Origin: Melioribacteraceae bacterium | GTDB lineage: Bacteria; Bacteroidota; Ignavibacteria; Ignavibacteriales; Melioribacteraceae | DNA: 47,221 bases | Assembly: GCA_021740785.1 (NCBI GenBank) | Contig: JAIOZI010000039.1 | Coordinates: 1-47,221 of the forward strand | Reading direction: 5' to 3' | In this document: one piece after another, positions 26,297 through 36,440 of the stretch | How the letters are laid out: each line of letters begins with the position of its first letter | Numbering within the stretch: the stretch's first letter is position 1 | Translations under genes and position numbers: made by a program | The notes under the pieces: model-generated | Seen by the model: only the letters and a program-made list of their open reading frames with translations | What the model was told of the DNA's origin: nothing | Databases searched by the model: none

Positions 26297-27051
26297 TGGA
26301 AGACATACTTCAAGTAAAAGATTTATCAAGAATTTATACTGATGAAGTCGGATTCAAAATAAAACTATTCAATAAAATTAACTTCACTGTCGAGCAAGAA
26401 AAGATTACTAGTATTATAGCCCCAAAAGGTGCGGGTAAAAGCAGCTTGATGAAAATAATATCCGGGCTTGATCATCCGACAGAAGGAGAAATAAATTTTA
26501 AGCAGAAGGGAAATGTTATTTTTATTCCTTCAAAACCCTCTTCCTTCCCATGGTATAACGTTACAGAGAATATAAAAATAACTTCGAATGAAATTGATGA
26601 CACTAGATTGACTGAGATAATTAACTCAGTCGGACTCGAAGGTTACGAAGACCACATGCCGGATAACAGGAGCCTGGGTTTTCGTTTCAGAATTTCGCTT
26701 GCTAGAGCGCTGGCTTTGAATCCCGTATTAATTGTACTTGATGAACCGTTTACAGAAATGGACCCGGTAACAAAGGAAGAAATTTACAATTTATTACTAT
26801 CTATCCCATCAAAAGAAAAAACAACGATATTAATGGCAACCACAAATATTTCTGAAGCAATATTGTTATCGGAAAAAATTTATCTGATGAAAAAATCTCC
26901 CGGTGAAATTATTGACAGCATCGATATTGAATTCTACGAAGAAGTAGATTTGAAATTAATGGATTCGCAAAAGTACGTCGAATTAAGAAGAACTATTGAA
27001 GAAAAATTCAAACATCATCATTCGCAAAAACTTTTTAACTTTTCAATTTAA
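26296..27051 (+). CDS. ABC transporter ATPase with degenerate motifs
   Basis: About 251 residues. A GTG at 26296 overlaps the permease stop (TAGTG), and a TTG at 26284 is an alternative start. Walker A is APKGAGKSS (about 42-50, first Gly changed to Ala) and Walker B is LIVLDEPF with the catalytic Glu. The rest deviates. The Q-loop position has no Gln ([11 protein letters not shown]). The LSGGQ signature reads RSLGF just before [10 protein letters not shown]. The H-loop His is missing (ATTNISEA instead of THDxxEA). The fold and the PW motif match SsuB/TauB ATPases. The clean reading frame argues against a pseudogene, so it may be slow, regulatory, or partnered with another ATPase encoded elsewhere. 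Confidence 0.85.
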   Translation: MEDILQVKDLSRIYTDEVGFKIKLFNKINFTVEQEKITSIIAPKGAGKSSLMKIISGLDHPTEGEINFKQKGNVIFIPSKPSSFPWYNVTENIKITSNEIDDTRLTEIINSVGLEGYEDHMPDNRSLGFRFRISLARALALNPVLIVLDEPFTEMDPVTKEEIYNLLLSIPSKEKTTILMATTNISEAILLSEKIYLMKKSPGEIIDSIDIEFYEEVDLKLMDSQKYVELRRTIEEKFKHHHSQKLFNFSI

Positions 27052-27065
27052 TAACGGAATTTAGA

Positions 27066-28610
27066 ATGAGCCAGGTATTTGAGGATCTTAAAAAATTAAG
27101 AGAAGAAGCAAAACTCGGCGGCGGTTTAGATAAAATCGAAGCCCAGCATAAAAAGGGAAAACTAACAGCTCGCGAAAGAATTCAGCTATTAGTGGATGAA
27201 GGGAGTTTTGATGAAATCGATATGTTTGTTAAGCATCGCTCAAATGATTTCGGACTCGAGAAGAAAAAATTTTTAGGTGACGGCGTTGTAACCGGGTTCG
27301 CGAGAATAGACGGCAGACCGGTCGCTGTTTTTAGTCAAGACTTTACTGTTTTCGGCGGATCATTATCCGAAACTCATGCTGAAAAAATTTGCAAAATAAT
27401 GGATATGTCTATGAAGAACGGCATTCCTGTAATCGGTTTGAATGATTCAGGCGGTGCAAGAATCCAGGAAGGAGTGGTTTCTCTCGGAGGATATGCAGAT
27501 ATATTTTTGCGCAATACTTTAGCATCGGGAGTTGTTCCTCAGATTTCGGCGATTTTAGGTCCATGTGCGGGCGGGGCAGTTTATTCGCCGGCAATTACAG
27601 ATTTTGTTTTTATGGTTAAGAATACAAGTCACATGTTTGTTACTGGTCCGAATGTAGTAAAAACCGTAACGCATGAAGAAGTATCGTTTGAAGATTTGGG
27701 AGGCGCCGAAACTCATGCATCTAAAAGCGGTGTGGCACATTTTGCGATGGAAAGTGAAATTGAAGTACTTGAAGAAATCAGAAAACTTATGGGATATATC
27801 CCCTTAAACTGGAAAGATACTCCACCGGAAAGAGAATTTGATTTTGAAGATGATCTTGTTGAGCCGAAACTCGATACAATTGTACCCGAAAATCCTAACA
27901 AACCTTACGACATGCATGAGATTATAAAACTGTTGGTTGATGACGGTGAATTTTTGGAAGTGCATAAATATTATGCCGAAAACATTATAGTTGGATTCGG
28001 AAGAATCGGAGGTATTTCGGTTGGTGTGATTGCAAATCAACCGTCTGTTCTGGCTGGAGTTTTAGATATAAATTCTTCGATAAAAGGTGCGAGATTTATT
28101 AGGTTCTGTGATGCGTTTAATATTCCTCTATTGGTTTTGGAGGATGTGCCCGGATTTTTACCAGGAACAGAACAGGAATGGAACGGAATAATTAAACACG
28201 GTTCAAAATTATTATTTGCATTTTGTGAAGCTACCGTACCGAAAGTAACAGTTATCACTCGTAAAGCATACGGCGGGGCTTATGATGTTATGAATTCGAA
28301 ACATATCCGGGGTGATTTTAATTTTGCATGGCCGACTGCGGAGATTGCCGTAATGGGTCCGAAAGGTGCAGTGGAAATTATATTCAAAAAGGAAATCTCA
28401 TCGGCAGAAGATCCTGAATCGGAATTGAATAAAAAATTGGAAGATTACAGAACAAAATTTGCAAATCCATATATTGCCGCTGAACGCGGGTATGTTGATG
28501 ATGTAATTATTCCAAGTGAAACAAAGACAAAACTTGTGAATGCTTTCCAATTACTGAAAAACAAAGTAGATAATAACCCAAAGAAAAAGCATTGCAATAT
28601 TCCTTTATAA
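27066..28610 (+). CDS. Acyl-CoA carboxylase beta (carboxyltransferase) subunit, propionyl/methylmalonyl-CoA type
   Basis: A 514-residue carboxyltransferase with two crotonase-like halves. The oxyanion-hole glycines are in the N half ([24 protein letters not shown]) and the C half ([21 protein letters not shown]). The family C-terminus (KKKHCNIPL) is close to the KKHGNIPL of PccB/MmdA. It transfers carboxyl between carboxybiotin and propionyl-CoA, as a propionyl-CoA carboxylase beta subunit or as MmdA of a sodium-pumping methylmalonyl-CoA decarboxylase. No biotin carboxylase, biotin carrier or membrane decarboxylase subunit is in the window, so these cannot be separated. It follows the ABC ATPase by 14 bases. 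Confidence 0.93.
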   Translation: MSQVFEDLKKLREEAKLGGGLDKIEAQHKKGKLTARERIQLLVDEGSFDEIDMFVKHRSNDFGLEKKKFLGDGVVTGFARIDGRPVAVFSQDFTVFGGSLSETHAEKICKIMDMSMKNGIPVIGLNDSGGARIQEGVVSLGGYADIFLRNTLASGVVPQISAILGPCAGGAVYSPAITDFVFMVKNTSHMFVTGPNVVKTVTHEEVSFEDLGGAETHASKSGVAHFAMESEIEVLEEIRKLMGYIPLNWKDTPPEREFDFEDDLVEPKLDTIVPENPNKPYDMHEIIKLLVDDGEFLEVHKYYAENIIVGFGRIGGISVGVIANQPSVLAGVLDINSSIKGARFIRFCDAFNIPLLVLEDVPGFLPGTEQEWNGIIKHGSKLLFAFCEATVPKVTVITRKAYGGAYDVMNSKHIRGDFNFAWPTAEIAVMGPKGAVEIIFKKEISSAEDPESELNKKLEDYRTKFANPYIAAERGYVDDVIIPSETKTKLVNAFQLLKNKVDNNPKKKHCNIPL

Positions 28611-28718
28611 AAGATAATTTCGCCTTTCATTTATTTTGCAGTTTTTAGAAAAATTAATTTTCAACTCAAACTAAGTTGTTTTAATACAAAGCATAATAAG
28701 AATCCTATAAATATTTAC

Positions 28719-28749
28719 TTGATATTATCAGCATAACCAACTATTTTTG
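28719..28749 (+). promoter_or_regulatory. Bacteroidota-type promoter of the LysM transglycosylase gene
   Basis: TTG (28719-28721), a 20-base spacer and TATTTTTG (28742-28749) fully match TTG-N-TAnnTTTG. The GTG start codon is about 28 bases downstream, so the leader is short. Confidence 0.55.
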
Positions 28750-28777
28750 AAAAAGTTCAAAAAATCCTGGAGTATTA

Positions 28778-31600
28778 GTGAATTCATCAATAAAAATCCT
28801 ATCTTTTTTACTCATCTCAATTATTCTTTCATCATGTTCGGTTTATAATTCGGTTTTCAAAAGTGATGATACAATAAAGAGTGACACCACGATTGTAGCA
28901 AATACAACATTAATAATAAATAGTATGCTTGAAGATGCTCGACAAAAATACGTTGATGCACTGAACTATGAAAAGCTCAATTTCAAAAGTGAAGCATTGG
29001 CATCATACGATGAAGCGCTGACGGCAATAAATAAGTTAAGCTATTATCCCGGTATTGAAGAGAACGAAGCTTATACGGAACTTGAAAATGCCATTGTTGA
29101 AGATTATGAAAATTATATCGATTCGCTTGAAGAGTTACCTCCGAATGCTTCTGTCTATGCTCTCGAAGAATGGATGAACAAAAGGATAATGGAAATAAAA
29201 TTTCCCGAAGAAGAGAAAGATGAATACATTGAACCAAAAGATGTAATCATTGTCGGGGAAATACCTTTAGAAATTAATAAGTACGTTGAAACCTATATCG
29301 AATATTTCACAGGACGCGGCAGAAAACATATGGAAGCATGGCTTTCACGCACCGGTAAATACTTTCCGATGATGGGAAAAATATTTGCCGAGGAAAAAGT
29401 GCCTCAGCAATTGATATTTCTTAGTTTGATGGAGAGCGGGTTGAATCCCAGAGCTAGATCATGGGCTCGGGCGGTTGGATTATGGCAGTTTGTGAGGTCT
29501 ACAGGTAAGCTGTACGATTTGGATGTTGATTTTTATATTGATGAGAGACGAGACCCTGAAAAAGCAACACAAGCGGCGGCTCGTCATTTACGTGATTTAT
29601 ATTTCAATCTCGGCGATTGGTACCTTGCACTCTGTGCATATAATGCAGGCGAAGGAAGGGTGAATCGTGCAATTAGAAGATCGGGGTCTAGTGATTTTTG
29701 GCATTTACGCGGATTTCTGCCCCGGGAAACCAGGAATTATGTACCGCAGTATATCGCTGTAACTCTCATTGCAAGTAGATCGGAAGAATTCGGATTTGAA
29801 AATGTTCAATATGAGAAACCGGTAGATTATACTTCATACATGGTTGATGATGCATATGATCTTAACGTTCTTGCAAAATGTGCAGGTGTAAGCAGTGAAA
29901 CGCTAAAGGAATTAAACCCGGAATTGATACAGCATTGTACTCCTCCTGATTACCCTGGCGGTTACCAGATAAAAATTCCTAGAAAATCTTATGATATGTT
30001 TGTTGAAAATATTCAATCGGTACCCAAAGAAGCAAGATTGCAATATGTGCTTCACACAGTCAGTTCAGGTGAGACTTTGTCAGGAATTTCTTATAAATAT
30101 GGGGTTAATGTAAATCAATTAGCACAGTTTAATAATATTTCAATTCGATCAAGAATCTATCCGGGAGTTAACTTAAAAATTCCTATGTCGAATATATCTG
30201 AAGCTGATTTTGCACTTAACACCGACATTCTTGCAGCAGCGGAATCTGAAGATGTAAAATATGATACAACAGCGCCCTATGAATTAGTGATAAGTGAAGT
30301 CGGAACGGAAGATAATTATTTAGCTATTTATGAAAATTTGAGAAATGATACTAGTCAAGTTGTTATCCCGGAAGGAAGAGTTCTTGTAAATTATAAAGTT
30401 AAGCGATACGATAACCTTGTGGATATTGCCGATTTATTTGATGTTCGAGTTTCCGATTTACGAAATTGGAATAATCTTCTGTATACATCTACAATACGAA
30501 TAGGTCAGAAAATAGATGTTTATGTGCCGGAAGAGAAGCAGAAATATTATGCTTCAGTTGATTCACTTAATCGAAATGAAAGACTTGGTATAATGTACGC
30601 AAATTCCGAAGGCGGCTGGATTACACACACAATAAGACGAGGTGAAGTGCTCGGAGCAATTGCAATGAAATACGGGGTGAGAGTTAGTCAGCTTAAGGAA
30701 TGGAATAATTTACGAAGCAGTAGAATTGTAGCCGGAAAATCTCTACAGATATTTACCGGGAAAGCTGTTGAGAATTATGCGTCATCTTCTTCAAGTAAAA
30801 ATAATAATCAAACAACCTATAAAATAAAGAAAGGTGATTCACTCGGTGAGATAGCATTAAAGTTCGATGTATCGAAAAATGACCTGCGTTTGTGGAATAA
30901 TCTTAGTGGTGATAAAATAATAGCCGGGAAAACATTAAAGGTAAAAAGCACCGAGAGTCCTGCTGCCATTGGTAATGATACTGAAAAATCGGATGCGAAT
31001 CTAATACGACATACAATTAAACCGGGCGATTCAATCGGAAAAATTGCCGAATTATACAGTGTTCGAATTAGCGATATAAAGAGTTGGAATAATCTTCGTT
31101 CGAATAAAATTATTGCCGGAAACTCCTTAAAGATTTACAGCGATATTGATCCTGCTAAAGTTCAGAATGTAAATACAGGAAATAATATTGTTACCTCTGA
31201 GGATTTTAAAGATCTCACGGAAGATGATGCAGTACATTATGTAGTTAAGAAAAATGAAACGCTCGGACATATTTCCCTGAAGTATAGAATTCCGGTAAAG
31301 CTAATAAAGGAATGGAATAGTTTGAATAGTGACGCAATTTATGTTGGACAGGAACTGCTTTTGTACCCGGATGAGTATAAAAAAGTTAAGGAAGAAAAAC
31401 TATCAATAGTTAATGATGAATCTGAGAATACAAAACAAACATTTGCAAATAGATCCGAAACGATTCATTTAGTTAAAGAAGGTGAATCATTGTGGTATAT
31501 TGCAAGAAAGTATAATTGCCGTGTTGCTGATATTTTATCTTGGAACGATCGCACAGATGATAAAATTAAACCGGGAGATCAACTGAAAATTTTGAAATAA
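28778..31600 (+). CDS. MltD-like lytic transglycosylase lipoprotein with seven LysM domains
   Basis: A 940-residue envelope enzyme that cleaves peptidoglycan glycan strands to 1,6-anhydro products. The GTG start gives a lipoprotein leader ([20 protein letters not shown]). Residues about 45-130 are helical. The SLT domain is at about 185-330, with catalytic Glu219 in LMESGLNP, then [17 protein letters not shown] and [16 protein letters not shown]. Seven LysM repeats begin near residues 425, 538, 616, 678, 742, 818 and 895. Copies 3 to 5 share WNNLxSxxIxAGxxL and probably arose by recent duplication. E. coli MltD has two LysM, so this is an expanded wall-binding array. It is monocistronic. Confidence 0.93.
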   Translation: MNSSIKILSFLLISIILSSCSVYNSVFKSDDTIKSDTTIVANTTLIINSMLEDARQKYVDALNYEKLNFKSEALASYDEALTAINKLSYYPGIEENEAYTELENAIVEDYENYIDSLEELPPNASVYALEEWMNKRIMEIKFPEEEKDEYIEPKDVIIVGEIPLEINKYVETYIEYFTGRGRKHMEAWLSRTGKYFPMMGKIFAEEKVPQQLIFLSLMESGLNPRARSWARAVGLWQFVRSTGKLYDLDVDFYIDERRDPEKATQAAARHLRDLYFNLGDWYLALCAYNAGEGRVNRAIRRSGSSDFWHLRGFLPRETRNYVPQYIAVTLIASRSEEFGFENVQYEKPVDYTSYMVDDAYDLNVLAKCAGVSSETLKELNPELIQHCTPPDYPGGYQIKIPRKSYDMFVENIQSVPKEARLQYVLHTVSSGETLSGISYKYGVNVNQLAQFNNISIRSRIYPGVNLKIPMSNISEADFALNTDILAAAESEDVKYDTTAPYELVISEVGTEDNYLAIYENLRNDTSQVVIPEGRVLVNYKVKRYDNLVDIADLFDVRVSDLRNWNNLLYTSTIRIGQKIDVYVPEEKQKYYASVDSLNRNERLGIMYANSEGGWITHTIRRGEVLGAIAMKYGVRVSQLKEWNNLRSSRIVAGKSLQIFTGKAVENYASSSSSKNNNQTTYKIKKGDSLGEIALKFDVSKNDLRLWNNLSGDKIIAGKTLKVKSTESPAAIGNDTEKSDANLIRHTIKPGDSIGKIAELYSVRISDIKSWNNLRSNKIIAGNSLKIYSDIDPAKVQNVNTGNNIVTSEDFKDLTEDDAVHYVVKKNETLGHISLKYRIPVKLIKEWNSLNSDAIYVGQELLLYPDEYKKVKEEKLSIVNDESENTKQTFANRSETIHLVKEGESLWYIARKYNCRVADILSWNDRTDDKIKPGDQLKILK

Positions 31601-31622
31601 TTTAAAAAATTATTACGTTTTG
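31592..31622 (+). promoter_or_regulatory. Promoter of the thiamine uptake operon
   Basis: TTG (31592-31594), a 19-base spacer and TACGTTTTG (31614-31622), close to TAnnTTTG, overlap the end of the preceding gene. Transcription would begin just before the riboswitch aptamer at 31641. Confidence 0.5.
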
Positions 31623-31640
31623 AAAGTTAGAGAAATAAAA

Positions 31641-31775
31641 AGTCGTTAGGGGTGCCTTCTGGGTATTAGAAGTGCTGAGATCACACCCTTGAACCTGATC
31701 TGGATAATGCCAGCGTAGGAAAACGGAGTAGATATAGAAAAACTTCGTAGCCGTTTTCCATAAACGGCTTTTTTA
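31641..31775 (+). promoter_or_regulatory. TPP riboswitch (THI element) with transcription-terminator expression platform
   Basis: The aptamer at about 31641-31727 contains the conserved THI-box blocks AGGGGTGC, GTGCTGAGA, ACCCTTGAACCTGATCTGG and GCGTAGGAAAACGG. The P1 closing pair is CGTT (31644-31647) with AACG (31722-31725). A terminator follows: AGCCGTTT (31749-31756) with AAACGGCT (31762-31769) and a T-run. An alternative antiterminator pairs GGAAAACGG (31718-31726) perfectly with CCGTTTTCC (31751-31759). TPP binding would lock P1, free the terminator and switch the operon off. Confidence 0.96.
31749..31775 (+). terminator. Regulated terminator of the TPP riboswitch
   Basis: An 8-bp stem AGCCGTTT/AAACGGCT with loop TCCAT and the following T6 run. 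Its 5' arm is shared with the antiterminator, so formation depends on TPP occupancy of the aptamer. Confidence 0.9.
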
Positions 31776-31812
31776 TTTCTCCTTATTTGAAATTAAATAA
31801 AGGAGAATAAAA

Positions 31813-34293
31813 ATGAAATATCTAATAATCCTATTACTATTTTTAACCTCACAATTAATCGCTCAAATTCAAGGTACGGTACTAAGTGCAGAGGATAACT
31901 CACCTCTTGTATTAGCAAATATTTTTATTGAGGGAACATCTACGGGGACCACAACCGATCAATCCGGCAAGTTTGAACTTCATGGTGATTTTACTGATAA
32001 CCAAATTCTGAATATAAGTTATATTGGATATGAAACCCGGAAGCTGACTATTGCGGAGATCAAAAATAAACCGTTGATTTTATTGGATAAAAAGCTAATC
32101 TCAAGTCAAACCATACTCGTTCAAAGTACTATCGGTGTTGAGGGTGAAACTCCCGCCACTTTTTCCAAAATTAAAAGAAAAGAGATAAAAGAGAATTACG
32201 CAATCGAAGATATTCCTGAATATTTGAGTTACCTCCCTTCAACAACTTTTTACTCGGAAGGAGGTATGGGCTTGGGTTATAATTACATTAGTATAAGGGG
32301 ATTTGATCAACGCCGCATCTCGGTTTCCATTAATGGAATTCCTCAAAATGATCCGGAAGATCATAATGTTTATTGGCTCGATATGCCGGATTTGCTTGCC
32401 AGCACAGAATTAATTCAAGTTCAGAGGGGTGCCGGATCTGGTGTTGTAGGATATCCATCTATCGGAGGATCAATTAATATTGTCACATCAAACTTTGCTG
32501 ATAAACCGTCATTGGAATTATCTTCATCATTTGGAAGTTTTAACACAAGAAAGTACAGCGCATCTGTTACAAGTGGTTTAGTTGATAATAAATATTCTTT
32601 TTATGCAAAATTTTCACAGATCTTAAGCAGCGGTTATAGAAATTATAATTGGATCGATTTTAAATCATATCATTTATCCGCTGTGCGTTATGATAAAGAT
32701 TTTACGACTCAGATTAATATTTACGGCGGACCTGTTTCAGACGGATTGGTTTACAACGGATTACCAAAATTTGCAGTTAAAGATAAAAAACTTAGAAGAG
32801 AAAATTATTCGTATTGGGAAGCGTCAGATAATAGTATTAGTTATGCCGTGGACCGGAGACCTGATGAGTTGGAAAATTTTTCACAGCCGCATTTTGAATT
32901 GCTTAATGATTGGCACATAAGTAATGATATTCAATTAAATTCTGCACTGTTCCTTATTATTGGAAAAGGTTTTTTTGATTATGACGGTTCATGGTCGGTT
33001 TTTTATGACGATTATTTCCGTTTGCGTCAAAACAATTTTGATACAAATTACACCCCCGCAAATGCATTGATTCGCGCGATGGTTGAAAACAGGCAATGGG
33101 GATGGATCCAGCGCTTAAGCATTAATCATGATAATGGAAAGTTGATAATCGGAGGCGAAATAAGATCGCATAGATCTGTTCATTGGGGAAGTATAAATTA
33201 CGCAGAAAATTTACCTCCCGGAGTTACAAAAGATTACCGATATTATTATTATGAAGGCGGTAAAGATATTTATAATTTTTATTTGCATGAACAATATAAA
33301 TTCAACGAACGTTTTAATGCACTGGCTGAAGTTCAATTTGACTATCATCGATATGAAATTACCAATGAAAAATATCTGAATAATGAATTTGAAATTAGCG
33401 GTATGTTTGTTAATCCAAGGATCGGACTGAATTATAAGTTTAATGAGTATCTTAATATTTATCTTTCATACGCAATGGTTTCAAGGGAACCAAGATTGAA
33501 AACATATTATGATGCAGCGGAATCCAGCGCAGGGGAAACTCCGCAATTCAAACTCAACTCAAACGGGAAGTATAATTTTGATGAACCTCTCGTCAAACCT
33601 GAAACTATGAATGGCTTTGATCTTGGCGCCAATTATTCGAAAGATGAAATGGATTTATCTCTCAATTTATTTTATATGTTGTTTGATGACGAAATTGTAA
33701 AACAAGGACAGGTTGATAGATTCGGACAGCCAATCACCGGTAACATCAGTAAAACAATTCACATGGGTATTGAAGCTTCATCATATCTGAAAATTGCTCA
33801 GAATTTTCAACTGATATTGAACGGTTCATACAGCAAAAACTATGTTCAGGAAGGTGTTGTTTTCACGGAGGTCTTGGATGGATCGAATAACCCGGTAATA
33901 AAACCAATTGACTTAAAGGATAATCGAATCAGCGGATTCCCAAATGTTACGTTCAACGGAATTCTAAAGTTTAATTACAAAGGATTGGTTTCACAATTTA
34001 TAACAAAATATGTGGGTGATTTTTATTCCGATAATTATGATGATAGATTAGCTGAATTAAATTCAGCATTTCCAGGCTTAACAGATTATATCGATAATAA
34101 AGTAGATGCATATTTTGTTGCTAATTTTTTCACAAGTTATGAATTTGGAATTACCGGTGTTTTCAAAAAAGTAAAAGCATTTGTTCAAGTAGATAATATA
34201 TTCGATAACCTTTATGCCAGTTATGCAATCGGGAAAGAATTTTTCCCCGCTGCGGAAAGACACTTTCTTGCCGGAATTGAAGTGGGATTATGA
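31813..34293 (+). CDS. TonB-dependent receptor, predicted thiamine (or precursor) outer-membrane transporter
   Basis: An 826-residue outer-membrane receptor. It has a signal peptide (MKYLIILLLFLTSQLIAQ), a carboxypeptidase-regulatory-like domain at about 20-100, a plug at about 125-235 (YISIRGFDQRRISVSINGI, VQRGAGSGVVGYPSIGGSINI) and a long barrel ending in RHFLAGIEVGL. It is the first gene after the TPP riboswitch and overlaps the thiamine pyrophosphokinase gene by four bases (ATGA). THI-element-controlled TonB receptors are known by comparative genomics in Bacteroidota as predicted thiamine receptors. The ligand is inferred from this context, since specificity is not readable from the sequence. 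Confidence 0.93.
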   Translation: MKYLIILLLFLTSQLIAQIQGTVLSAEDNSPLVLANIFIEGTSTGTTTDQSGKFELHGDFTDNQILNISYIGYETRKLTIAEIKNKPLILLDKKLISSQTILVQSTIGVEGETPATFSKIKRKEIKENYAIEDIPEYLSYLPSTTFYSEGGMGLGYNYISIRGFDQRRISVSINGIPQNDPEDHNVYWLDMPDLLASTELIQVQRGAGSGVVGYPSIGGSINIVTSNFADKPSLELSSSFGSFNTRKYSASVTSGLVDNKYSFYAKFSQILSSGYRNYNWIDFKSYHLSAVRYDKDFTTQINIYGGPVSDGLVYNGLPKFAVKDKKLRRENYSYWEASDNSISYAVDRRPDELENFSQPHFELLNDWHISNDIQLNSALFLIIGKGFFDYDGSWSVFYDDYFRLRQNNFDTNYTPANALIRAMVENRQWGWIQRLSINHDNGKLIIGGEIRSHRSVHWGSINYAENLPPGVTKDYRYYYYEGGKDIYNFYLHEQYKFNERFNALAEVQFDYHRYEITNEKYLNNEFEISGMFVNPRIGLNYKFNEYLNIYLSYAMVSREPRLKTYYDAAESSAGETPQFKLNSNGKYNFDEPLVKPETMNGFDLGANYSKDEMDLSLNLFYMLFDDEIVKQGQVDRFGQPITGNISKTIHMGIEASSYLKIAQNFQLILNGSYSKNYVQEGVVFTEVLDGSNNPVIKPIDLKDNRISGFPNVTFNGILKFNYKGLVSQFITKYVGDFYSDNYDDRLAELNSAFPGLTDYIDNKVDAYFVANFFTSYEFGITGVFKKVKAFVQVDNIFDNLYASYAIGKEFFPAAERHFLAGIEVGL

Positions 34294-34955
34294 AAAAGAA
34301 ATGTTTAATACTTGCAAACGGAAGACCGCCGAAGAAGAGTGAAATAAATCTTCTGAAAAAATATGGTTATGCCGTAATTATCTGTGCCGATGGCGGCGCA
34401 AATACTGCATATAGATTAGGTGTAACGCCTGATTATATTATCGGTGATCTAGATTCAATAACCGGTGAAGTTTACGAGTATTATGCTGCGAAATCAATAA
34501 TTAAAAAAGTTACAAGGCAAAATGATACGGATGTGGAGAAAGCATTAAAGTTTGCCATTAGCAAGAAATTCGATGAAGTAATACTTCTTGGTTCAACCGG
34601 CGATAGATTGGATCATTCATTCTGCAATCTTGGTATTGTTCTGAAGTTTAGTGAATCAATTAGTATAAATATCTTACATGAAAAATCTTACCTTACTCTT
34701 ATTTCCGGTAATAATAAATTTGCTGCAGCTGCCGGTGATTTAATATCAATTTACGGTTTTGACAAAAAAACAAAATTTACCACACACGGATTGAAATATA
34801 AATTGAAAAATGAATCGCTGCCGTTTGGGATTAGAGAGAGTACAAGTAACATTGCAACTTCTGAAGAAGTAATAATCAATGTAAAGGGTGGAAAAGCGTT
34901 CCTGATAAGAAACTTTAACGACTTGGTTAAGAATGGTTACTTTTACTCAGCTTGA
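34290..34955 (+). CDS. Thiamine pyrophosphokinase
   Basis: Transfers pyrophosphate from ATP to thiamine to give TPP in the cytoplasm. The 221 residues match the family length. Catalytic-domain motifs are CADGGAN (about 32-38), IGDLDS (51-56), QNDTDVEKAL (about 76-85) and GDRLDH (about 103-108). A C-terminal beta-rich thiamine-binding domain contains FGIRESTSN. It overlaps the receptor by four bases and the symporter by 23 bases, so the three genes are co-translated under the TPP riboswitch. Trapping imported thiamine as TPP also supplies the riboswitch ligand, closing a feedback loop. Confidence 0.95.
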   Translation: MKKKCLILANGRPPKKSEINLLKKYGYAVIICADGGANTAYRLGVTPDYIIGDLDSITGEVYEYYAAKSIIKKVTRQNDTDVEKALKFAISKKFDEVILLGSTGDRLDHSFCNLGIVLKFSESISINILHEKSYLTLISGNNKFAAAAGDLISIYGFDKKTKFTTHGLKYKLKNESLPFGIRESTSNIATSEEVIINVKGGKAFLIRNFNDLVKNGYFYSA

Positions 34956-36333
34956 TATATTTATAATAATCGGATTTTTTGTTACGGTTCTTTTTATTGG
35001 TTTTTATTCGGGTAGAAATTCTGATGGTACGGCAGAGGGATATTTATTATCCGGCAGGAAAGTCGGGCTGTTTTTATTCATCCTTACTAATGTTGCTACG
35101 TGGTACGGTGGAATTCTTGGCGTTGGAGAATTTACTTACCGTTATGGTATTTTGAGCTGGGTAACACAAGGTTTACCGTATTATGTTTTTGCAATTATAT
35201 TCGCATTCTTATTCGCAGGCAAAATTAGATCTGCATCATTGTTTACGATACCGGATAAGATTGAAGAAATATACGGCAGACGAGTAAGTGCATTTAGCGC
35301 TGTTCTGATTTTTTTATTAGTTTCGCCTGCACCGTATTTGTTGATGCTCGGAAGTCTCATCTCTCTTATTTTTGAAATCAATATTTTCTATGGATTGTTA
35401 ATCGGTCTAGCCGCTGCTGTAGTTTATCTATTCAAAGCCGGTTATAGTTCCGATTTGGCTACAGATGCATTTGAGTTTTTTGTGATGTTTATCGGCTTTA
35501 TCATTATTGTGTTTTTGGCGATTTCAAATTTTGGGGGAGCTGAATACTTGGTTGAAAATCTCCCCGATTCGCATCTGTCACTCACCGGGGATGCATCACC
35601 GACTTTTATAATTATTTGGTTTCTAATCGCGATGTGGACTTTCACCGACCCGGGATTTCATCAAAGATGCTACGCCGCAAAATCGGCGAGTATTGCAAAG
35701 TGGGGGATCATAATTTCAGTCGCTTTTTGGGCACTGTTCGATTTTTTGACGACAACAACAGGGCTTTTTGCAAGAGCATCACTGCCGGATATATCAAACC
35801 CTGTTCTTTCATTTCCTTTACTTGCGGAAACTGTACTTGGTCCCGGGTTGAAAGGAGTTTTTTATGCGGCAATGTTTGCAACGATATTATCAACACTAAA
35901 TTCATTCTTATTTATCAGCGGAACGACATTCGGTCGTGATTTTATTGATAGATCAGTAAAGAATACAGATGAAAAAAAACTGATATTTTATACCAGGATT
36001 GGGTTAGGTGCTGCATCTGTAATTGCGTTTTTGCTTGCGTATTTTATTCAATCGGTTATCGATTTGTGGTATAGTATCGGTAGTTTGTGTATTCCGGGAA
36101 TCTTACTGCTGGTTATGAGTGCTTATTATGAAAAATTTCGAATACCTAAAACCATCGCTCTAATTGAGTTGATTAGTGCGGTCGGGGCGAGTTTAATTTG
36201 GATGATCATTAAAGAGAATTTTTATGTCGGAAGTTTATCTGTTGTTGAACCAATGATATTCGGACTGGTAATTGCGCTGGTTATTCATGCTTACGGAATA
36301 ACAACTTTTCGTTTGAAAACAAATTCAAAATGA
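34933..36333 (+). CDS. Sodium:solute symporter family transporter, predicted thiamine importer
   Basis: A 466-residue inner-membrane protein of the SSS family with about 13 hydrophobic segments. SSS-like features are the N-terminal SGRNSDGTAEGYLLSGRKVG, NVATWYGG in TM2, and the TILSTLNSFLFISGTTFGRDF segment before the later TMs. It is the third gene of the TPP-riboswitch operon, overlapping the kinase gene, so the likely cargo is thiamine or a thiamine precursor. Bacteroidota operons of this type more often carry PnuT. An SSS member called ThiV has been predicted as a thiamine transporter elsewhere, which gives a precedent. The role here is inferred from context. Confidence 0.88.
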   Translation: MVTFTQLDIFIIIGFFVTVLFIGFYSGRNSDGTAEGYLLSGRKVGLFLFILTNVATWYGGILGVGEFTYRYGILSWVTQGLPYYVFAIIFAFLFAGKIRSASLFTIPDKIEEIYGRRVSAFSAVLIFLLVSPAPYLLMLGSLISLIFEINIFYGLLIGLAAAVVYLFKAGYSSDLATDAFEFFVMFIGFIIIVFLAISNFGGAEYLVENLPDSHLSLTGDASPTFIIIWFLIAMWTFTDPGFHQRCYAAKSASIAKWGIIISVAFWALFDFLTTTTGLFARASLPDISNPVLSFPLLAETVLGPGLKGVFYAAMFATILSTLNSFLFISGTTFGRDFIDRSVKNTDEKKLIFYTRIGLGAASVIAFLLAYFIQSVIDLWYSIGSLCIPGILLLVMSAYYEKFRIPKTIALIELISAVGASLIWMIIKENFYVGSLSVVEPMIFGLVIALVIHAYGITTFRLKTNSK

Positions 36334-36410
36334 TAAAATAATGATTTCCGATTACGCCAAATATAAATCTTGGTTTTTGAATTTAATCAATTGCTATAAA
36401 ATGAAAGACG

Positions 36411-36440
36411 AAGCGGTTCATTTGAGAACCGCTTTAAAAT
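36411..36440. terminator. Bidirectional-type hairpin between convergent genes
   Basis: AAGCGGTTC (36411-36419) pairs perfectly with GAACCGCTT (36426-36434) around a 6-base loop. It lies between the symporter stop and the pdaD stop on the opposite strand. T-tracts are weak on both sides, so it may serve both transcripts with modest efficiency. Confidence 0.6.
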
